NCBI RefSeq assembly: GCF_000526415.1
Contig: NZ_JAGA01000003.1
Coordinates: 930,001-994,000 of the forward strand
Source: Kallotenue papyrolyticum
Lineage (GTDB): Bacteria; Chloroflexota; Chloroflexia; Chloroflexales; Kallotenuaceae
Length of the DNA: 64,000 nucleotides
Direction of reading: 5' to 3'
Both the position numbers and the translations under genes were made by a program. The first letter of the stretch is position 1. Every line of letters begins with the position of its first letter. This document shows positions 42,327-51,753 of the stretch, piece by piece. The notes below the pieces were generated by a model that ran no database searches, had not been told where the DNA came from, and saw nothing but the letters and a program-made list of their open reading frames with translations.

Positions 42327-42785
42327 TCAACGGCGCCGCAGCAGGTAGACGCCCAGGCCGATCAGCAGCAGCGGCAGCAGGTAATCGGACAGATCGAAGC
42401 CCAGCATGTGTGAAAGCATCTCGCCAATGCCGTTGAGCAGCACCAGCGCGCCGATGCCCAACAACAGCAGTCCCAGGGTACGCTGCCGTCCGCGCGTGGT
42501 GGTCGTCTCGGGCGCAGCACCGCCCAGGCCGATCGTCTGCCCAGTCGCCGGTGGCGGCACCGGCTGCCCCGTGAGCGGATCGTAGCGTGGCGCCGGCATA
42601 GCCGGCGCTTCCGGCATGATCACCCAGAAGATCAAGTACAGCAAGGGCGTGATAAAGGTGGTCAGCGCCAGCACCACAAAGATGAGCCGGATGATCACCG
42701 GATCCACGCCAAAATATTGTCCCAGCCCGCCGCAGACGCCGGCGATCATTCGGTCGGTGCGTGAGCGCATCAGTCGTGGTGGCAT
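42327..42785 (-). CDS. PspC-domain membrane protein
   Basis: 152 aa. RSRTDRMIAGVCGGLGQYFG followed by IIRLIFVVLALTTFITPLLY is the standard PspC motif and helix. A Pro-rich link and two further hydrophobic stretches (LGLLLLGIGALVLLNGIGEM, YLLPLLLIGLGVYLL) end the protein. PspC proteins take part in the envelope (phage-shock) stress response; no pspA is adjacent. It ends 11 nt from the convergent methyltransferase gene. Confidence 0.9.
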   Translation of the reverse strand: MPPRLMRSRTDRMIAGVCGGLGQYFGVDPVIIRLIFVVLALTTFITPLLYLIFWVIMPEAPAMPAPRYDPLTGQPVPPPATGQTIGLGGAAPETTTTRGRQRTLGLLLLGIGALVLLNGIGEMLSHMLGFDLSDYLLPLLLIGLGVYLLRRR

Positions 42786-42904
42786 GCAGCTCTGCTCCTT
42801 GGATCTCTGCTCGCAGCTTGGACGCTCAGCGGCAGGCCTCGGTTGCAGATTCGGTTAAGAATTGGCAAAATGAAACAAATGTTCTATACTAGCCGGTAGC
42901 GCGC

Positions 42905-42934
42905 TTGAGCGGCGCGCCGGGGGCATGGTATGAT
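42905..42934 (+). promoter_or_regulatory. Promoter of the SH3-like / DUF1232 pair
   Basis: TTGAGC (42905-42910) and TATGAT (42929-42934) are separated by 18 nt. The start codon at 42990 is about 50 nt downstream, with AAAAGGAG before it. Confidence 0.6.
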
Positions 42935-42989
42935 CGAGGCCAGCGTGCAGCACAGCGGTCTGGCCTGCTAGGCCAAAAGGAGCGTACGG

Positions 42990-43712
42990 ATGAGCTGGAC
43001 ACGCCGACCCCAAGCGGCGAGCACCGATCCCGATCCGCACAACGACGATCCGCTCGCCGATAAGCTACGCCTGCATCGGCCACGGCGCGCAACCGACGGC
43101 ACTACCGAGCCGATCGTGCCGCTGCCCGAGAGCGGTGTGCACGAGCAGCGCACGATCGTGGACAACAACCTGGCGGGGCGTGCCCGGGCCCGGCGCGAGC
43201 GGCAGATGCGTTCGCCGTTTCAAACCCAACAACTGGCGCAGTGGGTGGGCGATCCCCAGAACTCGCGCCGCCTGCTGATATTGGGTGGCGGCATACTAGC
43301 GGTATTACTGTTGCTTGTGGCGCTGAGCGTGTACAGCCGCATCAACACGCCGCTGGAGGTGGAAGGCCAGACGCCCACGGAGACGCTGCCGGGTGCAGGC
43401 GGCGCGGCGCCGGCGGAGGGCCTGCAGAGCGCACCGCCGGCGGAGGGTTTCCAGAGCGCGCCGCCGCTGCCCGAGCTCAGCGCGCCGCCGGTCGCCGCCG
43501 GTGCGTTTGTGGTGAGCGGCACTGGCAATCTGGGTCTGTTTCTACGGCCCGAACCGTCCACCAACAATACGCCGCTGGCGACATTGCCCGAGGGCACGCG
43601 CGTGGAGTGGACCGGCGAAAGCCACCACGATGGTATGCGCGAATGGCGCAAGGTGCGCAGCGAGCTGGGCGAGGGCTGGGTGGCCGCCGAGTTTCTACAA
43701 CCTGCGCCCTGA
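42990..43712 (+). CDS. Membrane-anchored protein with SH3-like domain
   Basis: 240 aa. A cytoplasmic basic region ([20 protein letters not shown]) precedes one membrane helix ([20 protein letters not shown], about 93-112) and a Pro/Gly linker with two AEGxQSAPP repeats. The C-terminal bacterial SH3-like domain ([58 protein letters not shown]) should bind wall or surface ligands. AAAAGGAG precedes the ATG. It lies 17 nt before the DUF1232 gene. Confidence 0.85.
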   Translation: MSWTRRPQAASTDPDPHNDDPLADKLRLHRPRRATDGTTEPIVPLPESGVHEQRTIVDNNLAGRARARRERQMRSPFQTQQLAQWVGDPQNSRRLLILGGGILAVLLLLVALSVYSRINTPLEVEGQTPTETLPGAGGAAPAEGLQSAPPAEGFQSAPPLPELSAPPVAAGAFVVSGTGNLGLFLRPEPSTNNTPLATLPEGTRVEWTGESHHDGMREWRKVRSELGEGWVAAEFLQPAP

Positions 43713-43729
43713 GCCACGGCACGCGCCCG

Positions 43730-44119
43730 ATGAGCCGATTGGCACGCTGGCGCGCGCGCGCACGCGCCCTACGCAACGAACTGGTAGCGCTGTACCTCGC
43801 CTACCGCGATCCACGCACGCCGTGGTATGCGCGCCTGGTGGCAGCCGGGGTGCTGGCCTATGCCCTCAGCCCGATCGACCTGATTCCGGACCCGGTGCCG
43901 CTGCTGGGCTACCTCGATGACCTGCTGCTGCTGCCGCTGGGCATCGCCCTAGCCTTACGTCTGATCCCGCCGGCGGTCCTAGCTGACGCGCGCGCTACGG
44001 CGCGTAGCGCGGCACAACAGCCCCGCACGCTTGGCTGGCTGGGGGCGACGGGCATCGCCCTGCTCTGGCTGGCAGCCATGCTCGCGGCAGGCTGGCTGAT
44101 CCTGCGGCTGACACGTTGA
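43730..44119 (+). CDS. DUF1232 (YkvA-like) membrane protein
   Basis: 129 aa. The hallmark [22 protein letters not shown], then [15 protein letters not shown], define DUF1232. Two to three hydrophobic segments are present, and the last ([20 protein letters not shown]) anchors the C-terminus. Function unknown. It shares the promoter at 42905 with the SH3-like gene. Confidence 0.9.
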   Translation: MSRLARWRARARALRNELVALYLAYRDPRTPWYARLVAAGVLAYALSPIDLIPDPVPLLGYLDDLLLLPLGIALALRLIPPAVLADARATARSAAQQPRTLGWLGATGIALLWLAAMLAAGWLILRLTR

Positions 44120-44155
44120 GCGGACGACCGCGCTGCGGTCGGCTGCCAGGCGCGC

Positions 44156-46660
44156 CTAGGCATCGTCGTTGCGCTCGGCGGCCTGCAGCAGCGCCCGCGG
44201 CGCCGACTCGGCCGCTTCCGGGGCCCGCTGGGGCTGCGCCGTATCGGCGCGCTTGCGCGCCCGCCGACGGGTTTGGAAGGGCGTGTCTAGCGGGTTGACC
44301 ACAAAGGCCAGGCGCAACACCTGATCCATATGCTCGATATAGGTGATCTGCAGCCGGCGACGCACATGGCGCGGCACCTCATCCAACTCGTGGGCGTTCT
44401 TTTTGGGCAGCAGCACGTGGGTAATGCCGGCGCGGTAGGCGCCCAACACCTTTTCTTTGATGCCGCCGACCGGCAGCACTCGGCCGCGCAGCGTGATCTC
44501 GCCGGTCATCGCCACCGTGCGGCGCAGCGCCGTGTTGGTAAGCGCCGAGATCAACGCGCAGGCGATCGTCACGCCCGCCGACGGACCATCCTTGGGCACG
44601 GCGCTGTCGGGCACGTGGACGTGCAGATCTACTTTATCGAAGCGTCGCGGGTCGATCCCCAGGCGCCGAGCATTGGCGCGGGTATAGCTCAGCGCTGCTT
44701 GCGCCGATTCCTGCATAATCTCGCCCAACTGACCGGTGAGCGTCAGATTGCCCTTGCCGTCGTACACGCTGACCTCGACCGGTAGCACATCGCCGCCGTT
44801 GGCGGTCCAGACCATGCCGGTGGCCACGCCGACCTCGTCGCGCTCTTCGGCCAGACCATAGTCGTAGCGATCGGGACCGAGCAGCCTGGGCAACAGCGAG
44901 GGGATGATGCGGCGCGGGTACGGGCGGCCTTCGGCGACGCGCCGGGCGATTTTGCGGCACACGGCGCCGATCTGCCGCTCCAACTCGCGCACGCCGGCTT
45001 CATAGGTGTAGCGGCGAATCAGCGTACGCAGCGCGGCCTCCGAGAACTGCAGCGGCGTGTGTTGGAGACCGCTGGCCAGACGCTGCTGCGGCACCAGGAA
45101 GCGCCGCGCGATCGCCAGCTTCTCCTCTTCGGTATAGCCCGCCAGCTCGATCACCTCCAGGCGGTCCACCAGCGCATCGGGCACCGGATCGAGCACATTG
45201 GCGGTGGTGATGAACAGCACGCGCGACAGGTCGTAGGGCACGTCCAGGTAGTGATCGACAAAGGCATGATTCTGCTCCGGATCGAGCACCTCCAGCAGCG
45301 CCGAGGCGGGATCACCGCGCACGTCGCGGCCCAACTTATCGATCTCGTCGAGCATCAGCACCGGATTGACCGTGCCGGCCTCGCGCATCACTTTGAGGAT
45401 GCGTCCGGGCATGGCGCCAATGTAGGTACGCCGGTGGCCGCGGATCTCGGCTTCGTCGTGGACGCCGCCCAGCGAGATGCGCACAAAGGCGCGCCCCAGC
45501 GCCTCGGCAATGGAGCGCCCCAGCGAGGTCTTGCCCACCCCCGGCGGCCCGACGAAGCACAGGATCGGTGCACGCCGCTGCGGCCCGTTGAGCTTGCGCA
45601 CGGCCAGATACTCCAGGATGCGCTCCTTGACGCGCGTCAGGCCGTGGTGGTTGCGCTCGAGCACGCGCGCCGCCGCCTGCAGATCAACCTGATCGTCGCT
45701 GGCCTGCTGCCAGGGCAGGGCCAACAGCCAGTCAAGATAGGTGCGCGCTAGCACAAATTCGGGCGCGCCCGGCGGCATGGCCTCCAAGCGGCTGAGCTCC
45801 TCGCGCGCCCGGCTCTGGATCGCGGGCGGCATACCCGCGCTGGCAATGCGCTCCTGGAGCGCGGCCAGCTCCTGGCTCCAGGGATCGCTCTGCCCCAACT
45901 CGCGCTGAATCGCCTTCAACTGCTCGCGCAGAAAGGCCTCGCGCTGGAGGTGTCCCACGGCGCGCTCCACCTCGGCGCGCAGTTGCTGCTCCAGTTGCAA
46001 CACCTCGACTTCGCGCATCAGCAGCGCGGCGACATGCCGCAGACGCTGCTCGACATCAGTCAGCTCCAGCACCTGCTGGCGCTGCGCCAGCTCCAGCGGC
46101 AGGTGCGACGCGATCAGATCGGCCAGCAGGCCGGGCGCTTCGACGTTGAGCGCGGCCACATAGGCGTTTTCCGGCAGGGCGCGACTCAGCGCGGCGACAC
46201 GCTCGAACAGCGCGAGCGTCGTGCGGCGCAGCGCCTCCAACACCAGCGAACGCTCGGGTGGATCGGGCAGCGGCTGGATGCGGGCGTAGAGGTAGGGCTG
46301 TTCCTGCAACACAGCATCGATCGCCGCACGCCACAGGCCCTGCGCCAGGATGTTGCACGAACCGTCCGGCAGGCGCACCACCCGGCTGATACGCACCTGC
46401 ACGCCCATGGGGTAGAGATCGCCGGCGGCGATGACGGTGCGATCCACGGAGCGCTGCGCAACCGCCAGGACCATGCGCTCGCCCGCCAAGGCTGCCTCCA
46501 GCGCGCGCTGCGCCTGGGCCTGGCTGACCACGACCGGCACGACGACCTGCGGAAACACCAACGTGCTCTCCAGTGGCAGCACCGGCAACGCGCACACCGC
46601 CGGATTGGGAACGCTGATCCGTTCCTCAAGCAGCACCGAGCCTTCGCGGTCATCGCTCAT
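44156..46660 (-). CDS. lon: ATP-dependent protease Lon
   Basis: 834 aa, LonA type. The N-terminal substrate domain (LPVLPLESTLVFPQVVVPVV) and a coiled-coil (LREQLKAIQRELGQ) are followed by AAA+ Walker A GPPGVGKTSLG, IRGHRRTYIGAMPGRI and Walker B PVLMLDEIDKLG. The proteolytic domain has the catalytic Ser in PKDGPSAGVTIA and Lys in VGGIKEKVLGAYRAGI. It degrades damaged and regulatory proteins. It has a long Arg/Ala-rich C-terminal tail and is divergent from the Pho-type regulator gene. Confidence 0.97.
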   Translation of the reverse strand: MSDDREGSVLLEERISVPNPAVCALPVLPLESTLVFPQVVVPVVVSQAQAQRALEAALAGERMVLAVAQRSVDRTVIAAGDLYPMGVQVRISRVVRLPDGSCNILAQGLWRAAIDAVLQEQPYLYARIQPLPDPPERSLVLEALRRTTLALFERVAALSRALPENAYVAALNVEAPGLLADLIASHLPLELAQRQQVLELTDVEQRLRHVAALLMREVEVLQLEQQLRAEVERAVGHLQREAFLREQLKAIQRELGQSDPWSQELAALQERIASAGMPPAIQSRAREELSRLEAMPPGAPEFVLARTYLDWLLALPWQQASDDQVDLQAAARVLERNHHGLTRVKERILEYLAVRKLNGPQRRAPILCFVGPPGVGKTSLGRSIAEALGRAFVRISLGGVHDEAEIRGHRRTYIGAMPGRILKVMREAGTVNPVLMLDEIDKLGRDVRGDPASALLEVLDPEQNHAFVDHYLDVPYDLSRVLFITTANVLDPVPDALVDRLEVIELAGYTEEEKLAIARRFLVPQQRLASGLQHTPLQFSEAALRTLIRRYTYEAGVRELERQIGAVCRKIARRVAEGRPYPRRIIPSLLPRLLGPDRYDYGLAEERDEVGVATGMVWTANGGDVLPVEVSVYDGKGNLTLTGQLGEIMQESAQAALSYTRANARRLGIDPRRFDKVDLHVHVPDSAVPKDGPSAGVTIACALISALTNTALRRTVAMTGEITLRGRVLPVGGIKEKVLGAYRAGITHVLLPKKNAHELDEVPRHVRRRLQITYIEHMDQVLRLAFVVNPLDTPFQTRRRARKRADTAQPQRAPEAAESAPRALLQAAERNDDA

Positions 46661-46735
46661 GCGTCATCCTCATGCCTGGCTGCTGTGCTGTCAGCAGTCT
46701 AGCATCCCTGTCAAATCATGGTCCGCGCGCCTTAA

Positions 46736-46768
46736 CTTAAACAGCGCTTAACATGCGCGTGCTACAAT
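46736..46768 (+). promoter_or_regulatory. Pho-box-like direct repeat and -10 upstream of the response regulator
   Basis: CTTAAACA and CTTAACAT (46736-46743, 46747-46754) are direct repeats with an 11-nt period, and a further CTTAAC starts at 46731. This is the layout bound by PhoB/PhoP-type regulators and resembles cyanobacterial Pho boxes. TACAAT (46763-46768) ends 6 nt before the ATG at 46775. The box overlaps the place of a -35, as expected for an activated promoter. It suggests autoregulation and a leaderless or near-leaderless mRNA. Confidence 0.6.
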
Positions 46769-46774
46769 ACAGTT

Positions 46775-47479
46775 ATGGCCACGATCCTTCTGGTTGAGGA
46801 TGAGCGCGTGCTGGCCGACACGCTGCGCTATAACCTTGAACAACAGGGCTATACTGTGCTGACCGCAGGCGACGGCGTGCAGGCGCTGGCGACAGCCCGC
46901 CAGCAGTCGCCCGATCTAATCATCCTGGATGTGATGCTGCCACGGCTAGACGGCTTCTCGGTCTGCCGCATCCTGCGCGGCGAGTCGGACGTGCCGATCA
47001 TCATGCTCACGGCGCGCCAGGATGAGATCGACCGTATCGCCGGGCTGGAGTTCGGCGCGGACGACTACGTTGTCAAACCCTTCAGCCTGGGCGAGCTGTT
47101 GGCACGCGTGCGGGCGATCCTGCGGCGCGGGCGGCAGGATCCGCTCAACCGACGCGAGGTGTTGCAAGCCGGCGAGCTGCGCGTTGATACCGGCTCGCGG
47201 CGCGTCTGGCGCGGGCAGCAGGAGCTCACGCTCTCGGCCAAAGAGTTCGATCTGCTGGCCTGCCTGATGCGCCACCGCGGCCTGGCCCTGTCGCGCGATC
47301 TGCTGCTCGAACGCGTCTGGGGCTACGATTTTCTGGGCGACTCGCGGACGGTCGATGTGCATGTGCGCTGGCTGCGCGAGAAGATCGAACCTGATCCCTC
47401 CCAGCCGATCTACATCCACACCGTGCGCGGCACGGGCTACCGCTTTGAAGCGCCCGTCGAGCAGCCCAACGGCGCCTGA
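46775..47479 (+). CDS. OmpR/PhoB-family response regulator
   Basis: 234 aa. The receiver has acidic DEDE-type residues ([13 protein letters not shown]), phospho-Asp in [14 protein letters not shown] (about 53), Thr in [13 protein letters not shown] and Lys in DDYVVKPFS. The winged-helix domain has [31 protein letters not shown] and VRGTGYRFE. With the next gene (6 nt gap) it forms a two-component pair. The Pho box upstream and the PAS-type kinase suggest phosphate control (PhoB/PhoP), but no pst or phoU gene is in view. Confidence 0.93.
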   Translation: MATILLVEDERVLADTLRYNLEQQGYTVLTAGDGVQALATARQQSPDLIILDVMLPRLDGFSVCRILRGESDVPIIMLTARQDEIDRIAGLEFGADDYVVKPFSLGELLARVRAILRRGRQDPLNRREVLQAGELRVDTGSRRVWRGQQELTLSAKEFDLLACLMRHRGLALSRDLLLERVWGYDFLGDSRTVDVHVRWLREKIEPDPSQPIYIHTVRGTGYRFEAPVEQPNGA

Positions 47480-47485
47480 CCGGCC

Positions 47486-48763
47486 ATGACCACCACGGCG
47501 ATCATCGGCGCGCTGAGCCTGCTCTGTGTGGCGCTGCTGCTCTGGGGCTGGCGCCAGCGGGCGCTGTTGCGCGCCGAACGCGCCTACTGGCAACGGCGTC
47601 GCACCAGCGCGCCCCAACGCGAGCTGCCGTCCCTGTTTCTGGCGCTGGCCGCCGTGCTGGAAGCGGGCGTGCTGCTGCTGGATCGCAACCGACGCATCGC
47701 CTTCGCCAACCGCACCTTCCTCGAGCTGGTCAATCCGGCCCAGCCGGCCATCACAGGCCAGAGCGTGATCAGCGTGTTGCGCGACTACAAGGTCGATACG
47801 CTGATCAGGACCGCCATCGATCAGCACGAGCCGCAGAGCACCACGATCCAGCCAATGCTCTCCACGCAGACGCTGCGCGTGACCTGCGCCCCGCTCGATG
47901 ATGACGACTACGCGGCGCTGGTGATCGTGCGTGATCTGACGCAACTGGCGCAGCTTGAGCGCGCCCGGCGCGAGATGGTGGCGAATGTCTCCCACGAGCT
48001 GCGCACGCCGCTGGCTTCGATCAAGTTGCTGGTCGAGACCCTGCAGACGGCGCCGCCCCCACCGGTTGCGCAACGTATGCTGGGCCAGATCGATGACGAA
48101 CTGGATGCGATCACGCAGTTGGTAGATGAGCTGCGCGAGCTGTCGCAGATCGAGTCGGGCCGCACCGTGCTCACGCTCCAACCCGCCGACGTCCGCGGCG
48201 TGATCACGCGCGCCCTGGAGCGGCTGCGTCAGCAGGCCGAGCGCCGTCAGTTGTGCCTGAGCAGCGAGCTGCCGGAAGCGCTGCCGCCGGCGCTGTGCGA
48301 CCCGGAACGCATCGGCCAGGTGTTGCTCAACCTACTGAGCAACGCCATCAAGTTCACGCCCGAGGGCGGGCGCATCACCGTACGCGCCGCGCTGGTGGAG
48401 GCCAGCCAGGCTGCCGCCCATACGCGCCTGGCACGCGAGCTGCGCCAGGCGCGCCTGGAACGGGCCGTGCTGGTGGCGGTCGAGGATACCGGCATCGGCA
48501 TTCCTGCCGGCGCAGTCGATCGCGTCTTCGAACGCTTCTACAAGGTTGACCGCGCGCGCACGCGCAACAGCGGCGGCACAGGGCTGGGCCTGGCGATCGC
48601 ACGCCACCTGGTCGAGCGCCACGGCGGACGCATCTGGGCCGAGTCGCAGGAAGGCCTGGGCAGCACCTTCACCTTCCTGCTGCCGCTGGCCGACACGCCA
48701 CGCGCCTGGTCACCGCGGCGGGAAGCACCGCCCGATGACACGGAACAGCTCAGGGTATCGTGA
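47486..48763 (+). CDS. PhoR-like PAS-domain sensor histidine kinase
   Basis: 425 aa. One N-terminal helix (AIIGALSLLCVALLLWGW), with no extracellular sensor, is followed by a PAS domain (LEAGVLLLDRNRRIAFANRT). The HisKA motif is MVANVSHELRTPLASIK, and the ATPase domain has LLNLLSNAIKFTPEGG, VEDTGIGIPAG and GGTGLGLAIARHLVERHGG. The single-anchor PAS architecture is that of PhoR kinases, which read the Pst transporter state. It overlaps the convergent amidase gene by 14 nt. Confidence 0.93.
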   Translation: MTTTAIIGALSLLCVALLLWGWRQRALLRAERAYWQRRRTSAPQRELPSLFLALAAVLEAGVLLLDRNRRIAFANRTFLELVNPAQPAITGQSVISVLRDYKVDTLIRTAIDQHEPQSTTIQPMLSTQTLRVTCAPLDDDDYAALVIVRDLTQLAQLERARREMVANVSHELRTPLASIKLLVETLQTAPPPPVAQRMLGQIDDELDAITQLVDELRELSQIESGRTVLTLQPADVRGVITRALERLRQQAERRQLCLSSELPEALPPALCDPERIGQVLLNLLSNAIKFTPEGGRITVRAALVEASQAAAHTRLARELRQARLERAVLVAVEDTGIGIPAGAVDRVFERFYKVDRARTRNSGGTGLGLAIARHLVERHGGRIWAESQEGLGSTFTFLLPLADTPRAWSPRREAPPDDTEQLRVS

Positions 48764-49634
48764 TCGGCCTGGTCTGAAAATCCTCGATCCAGCGCTCTGC
48801 GCCGCTCCAGAAGAAGAGTTTTGCCCAGCCTGGACGCCGTTCGACCACCGCGTAGCGCTCCTTGCGCGCAGCGCGATCGACGCGATTAAATTCGCGTCCG
48901 GGACCATCGAAGAGCGGTACGTTGTCGTGCAAGACCTCGACGATGTCGTCGCGCGGAAAGCTCGGCGGGGGTGGCCAGCCCTCAGCCGGACGCGTCGCCA
49001 GAAAGCGCGCAATGCCAAGCGCAATTGCCCAAGCGACATGGTCGGTGTGCGTCACCAGATAGGCGCGATCGGTCGGATTGGTGAGAAAGCCCATCTCCAG
49101 GATCGCCGCGGGCGTGTCCTCGGCAATGGTATGCTGGTACAGACCACTGTTGAAGGCATAGTAGCCGCGCATGTTGTGCGTGATGCGCCAGTCGCGCGGC
49201 AGACCGGTGCGCCGCGCATACTCATCCGCCAGTTCGCGCACCAGCAGATCGCTGGCGATCCAGGGCCGGTAGGAGGTAGCGACTTTGAAGCCACGCGCCG
49301 CGCGATTGGCATGCCCATCGGCATGAATCGCCACGAAGGCATCGGCGCGATAGTTCGGCGGCACCGTCGCCGGCAGGACATAGGCTTCGTTGCCCCAGGC
49401 GCGCAGGTACTCGGCGGCGCGATGCGCGATGTCCACGTTGAGATCGACTTCGCGCACGCCGCCGGCAGCCGCGCCCGTGTTGCCGCGCAGCCGACTGAAC
49501 TCATCCGGCAGTTCGGCAGAGCGCCAGTGGCCAGCCTGCAGCACTACCAGCGGCGGATGGAACGCGCGCGCCGTGGGCGCCGCGCCCAGCAGCACTCCAA
49601 CCAGCACCATGCTCAGGAGCGACCAACGTAGCAT
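48750..49634 (-). CDS. N-acetylmuramoyl-L-alanine amidase (Amidase_3 type)
   Basis: 294 aa from the ATG at 49634 behind AAAGGGGA. The signal peptide (LLSMVLVGVLLGAAPTARA) should direct export. Zinc site residues: His in VVLQAGHWRS, Glu in GGVREVDLNVDIA and His in FVAIHADGHANRAARG. Catalytic Glu in ILEMGFLTNPTDRAYL. A C-terminal SH3-like region (HDNVPLFDGPGREFNRVDRA) may bind wall. It cleaves MurNAc-L-Ala bonds. Confidence 0.9.
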   Translation of the reverse strand: MLRWSLLSMVLVGVLLGAAPTARAFHPPLVVLQAGHWRSAELPDEFSRLRGNTGAAAGGVREVDLNVDIAHRAAEYLRAWGNEAYVLPATVPPNYRADAFVAIHADGHANRAARGFKVATSYRPWIASDLLVRELADEYARRTGLPRDWRITHNMRGYYAFNSGLYQHTIAEDTPAAILEMGFLTNPTDRAYLVTHTDHVAWAIALGIARFLATRPAEGWPPPPSFPRDDIVEVLHDNVPLFDGPGREFNRVDRAARKERYAVVERRPGWAKLFFWSGAERWIEDFQTRPITIP

Positions 49635-49737
49635 GCATGTCCCCTTTCGTTTGCCATGGCGGTTCGCGGTGAGGGGGGCGGGCTGCCGACAGTGCGTGTG
49701 CAACGTCGGCGCAATGGGTTGTGACGGCAGGGGGGAG

Positions 49738-50709
49738 TCAGCTGTGGCGATACAGCGCCGCCAGTCGTTGGCCCTCGGCGGCAACCTGAGCGCGCAACTC
49801 CTGAGGCGCCAGCACCTCGACATCAGCGCCCCAGCTCAAGACCCAGCCACGGATCTCGCGAATGCCGCCGACGCGCATCGTCAGCAGGCAGCCGCCGTCC
49901 GGCAGCACTTCGAGCTGCTGCGAGTGGTGCCAGACGCTCTCCTGGACGCGTCGCGCAACCTGTGGCGCAAAGCGCAGCCGCACTTCGACCTCCTCCTCGG
50001 CCATGATCGCCCACGACGAGTGCAGCCAGGCGTAGGGATCGAAGTCCGCCGGAATCTCGTAGTGCTCCGGCAGCAGCTCGGCGCGTTGGATGCGCTCGAC
50101 CTTGAAGGTACGGATCGCGTTGCGGAGCCGATCGTGGCCCAGCACATAGCTGGCCGGCTCGAAGCGCGATACCTCCAGGAAGTAGGGCTCGATCACGCGC
50201 TCTTCGGGATGTTCGCGCTCGGCGGCCCAGTACTGGATCTGCACCGCCTGACGGTCGGCCCAGGCGCGCGTCAGCGTCTCCAGCGTCTGTACATAGTTGG
50301 CGCGCATCGGCTTGGTGCGGATCACATCTGCCGCGTGCGACAGATGCGCCGAGAGCGTAGCATCCGGCAGCGAGGCGGCGATCTTATCCAGCGCGCCGAC
50401 GACATGCGGGTTGTTTTCGTCGGAGTGGTGCGCCAGCAGCCGCGCCGCGAAGTAGAGCGCCACCGTCTCGTTCAGGTTGAGGCGTACGGTGGACTGGTAG
50501 CTGTCGCGGTCGATGCCGAAGCGCCCATCCAGTTGCCACACGGGCACGCCCATCTCTTCCAGCGCCAGAATATCGCGGTAGATCGTGCGCCGATCGACAC
50601 CGCAATACTTGGCCAGCTCGACGGCGCTCAGGCCGTTAGGCGTGTTGTAGAGCTTATGTTCGATACGGCGCAGACGACTGGCCTTGGAATGCGAACGCGT
50701 TTCAAGCAT
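49738..50709 (-). CDS. HTH and WYL-domain transcriptional regulator
   Basis: 323 aa. N-terminal HTH (GLSAVELAKYCGVDRRTIYR) and wing, then a WYL domain (VQIQYWAAEREHPEERVIEP, EPASYVLGHDRLRNAIRTFK). The C-terminal WCX extension includes EEVEVRLRFAPQVARRV. WYL domains sense nucleic acid or nucleotide ligands, and some control CRISPR-Cas loci. This one lies 30 kb from the array, so a link is speculative. ATG 50709. Confidence 0.9.
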   Translation of the reverse strand: MLETRSHSKASRLRRIEHKLYNTPNGLSAVELAKYCGVDRRTIYRDILALEEMGVPVWQLDGRFGIDRDSYQSTVRLNLNETVALYFAARLLAHHSDENNPHVVGALDKIAASLPDATLSAHLSHAADVIRTKPMRANYVQTLETLTRAWADRQAVQIQYWAAEREHPEERVIEPYFLEVSRFEPASYVLGHDRLRNAIRTFKVERIQRAELLPEHYEIPADFDPYAWLHSSWAIMAEEEVEVRLRFAPQVARRVQESVWHHSQQLEVLPDGGCLLTMRVGGIREIRGWVLSWGADVEVLAPQELRAQVAAEGQRLAALYRHS

Positions 50710-50757
50710 ACGCAGACCTACTCCGATGAACGCGCGCCGGTGAGCAGCGACGGATCA

Positions 50758-51012
50758 TTATGCCGCCAGCCACTCCGTCAGAGGCAGAAACGACAGCACG
50801 ATCATCAGGGCGATCAGCAGCATTGCCCAGACCAGGATACGCAACAGATCGCGGCGCGTATAGGCGAACTCCGTCTCGCGATCGAGCACGCTGGGTACGG
50901 GAACGGTCGCCGGCAGCGGCCCGCGCGTGACAGGCGTGTAGCTGCGCGTGACCCCGGCGCGCCGTTCGCGCCGGCTGGGCCGCGACGAACGACGACGAGA
51001 TTGAACAGGCAT
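50758..51012 (-). CDS. Small single-helix membrane protein
   Basis: 84 aa from the ATG at 51012 with GGAGGAAG just upstream. A very basic N-terminus (SRRRSSRPSRRERRAG) is followed by DRETEFAYTRRDLLRI and a C-terminal membrane helix (LVWAMLLIALMIVLSFLPL). Likely inserted with the basic part inside. It lies 48 nt before the WYL regulator gene in the same direction. Function unknown. Confidence 0.7.
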   Translation of the reverse strand: MPVQSRRRSSRPSRRERRAGVTRSYTPVTRGPLPATVPVPSVLDRETEFAYTRRDLLRILVWAMLLIALMIVLSFLPLTEWLAA

Positions 51013-51144
51013 AGAGCTTCCTCCGCACACGCCTCGTTGGCAGCTCCCCAAACAGGCTGGGACAGCCTTGCCCGGACGAGGCGCGACCGTGATGCTAGAG
51101 CCGGCAGCGCCATTATACCATTGTCGCCCGGCGCATGCCGCGCA

Positions 51145-51534
51145 TCAGAACGAATCATCGATCGGCTGGCGCCCGGCGAAGCCGTGATCGATGTCGTGCC
51201 AGAACTGCACGCGCGGTTCGTCGTACTGCCAACACAGAAAGACCAGTTGGCCGTTGCGCTCGGCGGGAAAATCGACCAGGCCGGTGTTGATGTCGCGCAC
51301 CACGATGTTGCGCGCCTGCAACGCGCGGATCGCCTCCTGAATGATGACGATCAGCCGCGATGCCTGTGAGACCTGCTTGCTCCCGCCGTTGAAGACCGCC
51401 GCCTCCACTGCCGGCCAGAGTGCTGGCTGGAGCTGCAACACCTCGGCACGCGCCTGTAGGATGCGCGCCACCAGCCGCCGCACCTGGGGGAGGATGGCGT
51501 TGGCCTCGGCAACCGTATAGAGTTTCTCTTGCAT
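51145..51534 (-). CDS. DUF2203 family protein
   Basis: 129 aa. KLYTVAEANAILPQVRRLVA at the start and the C-terminal GLVDFPAERNGQLVFLCWQY, FWHDIDHGFAGRQPI are the diagnostic DUF2203 blocks. No known function; typically a small soluble protein. It lies 132 nt upstream of the small membrane protein gene and is divergent from cvpA. Confidence 0.9.
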   Translation of the reverse strand: MQEKLYTVAEANAILPQVRRLVARILQARAEVLQLQPALWPAVEAAVFNGGSKQVSQASRLIVIIQEAIRALQARNIVVRDINTGLVDFPAERNGQLVFLCWQYDEPRVQFWHDIDHGFAGRQPIDDSF

Positions 51535-51698
51535 GGAGCCCGTTCCTCTGCTCGCGCCCGCTCAACCTCGCCCGACGGGAAGCGCCCTGAGCAGTATAGT
51601 ACACCACCGACCATCGCCTCAAGCCCGCGCGCCGGCGGTCCGGTGCCTATATGGGACCCACAGCCACCAGGCAGCGGACCATGCGCGGCACGCCCGCT

Positions 51699-51708
51699 AT
51701 GCTATAAT
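51699..51708 (+). promoter_or_regulatory. Extended -10 promoter of cvpA
   Basis: ATGCTATAAT contains a TGC-TATAAT extended -10 (TATAAT 51703-51708) with no -35 needed. The cvpA start is 46 nt downstream. Confidence 0.6.
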
Positions 51709-51753
51709 GGCGCCGGCGGCGCGCCACCAGCATGCCCATGCATGGAGCCTGAC

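Noticed and set aside
49738..50709. WYL regulator as controller of the CRISPR array
   Set aside because: Some WYL proteins do this, but it lies about 30 kb away with no shared motif seen.
49390..51369. Long plus-strand open frame (659 codons)
   Set aside because: Lies opposite the amidase, WYL regulator and two small genes; no motif and biased composition.
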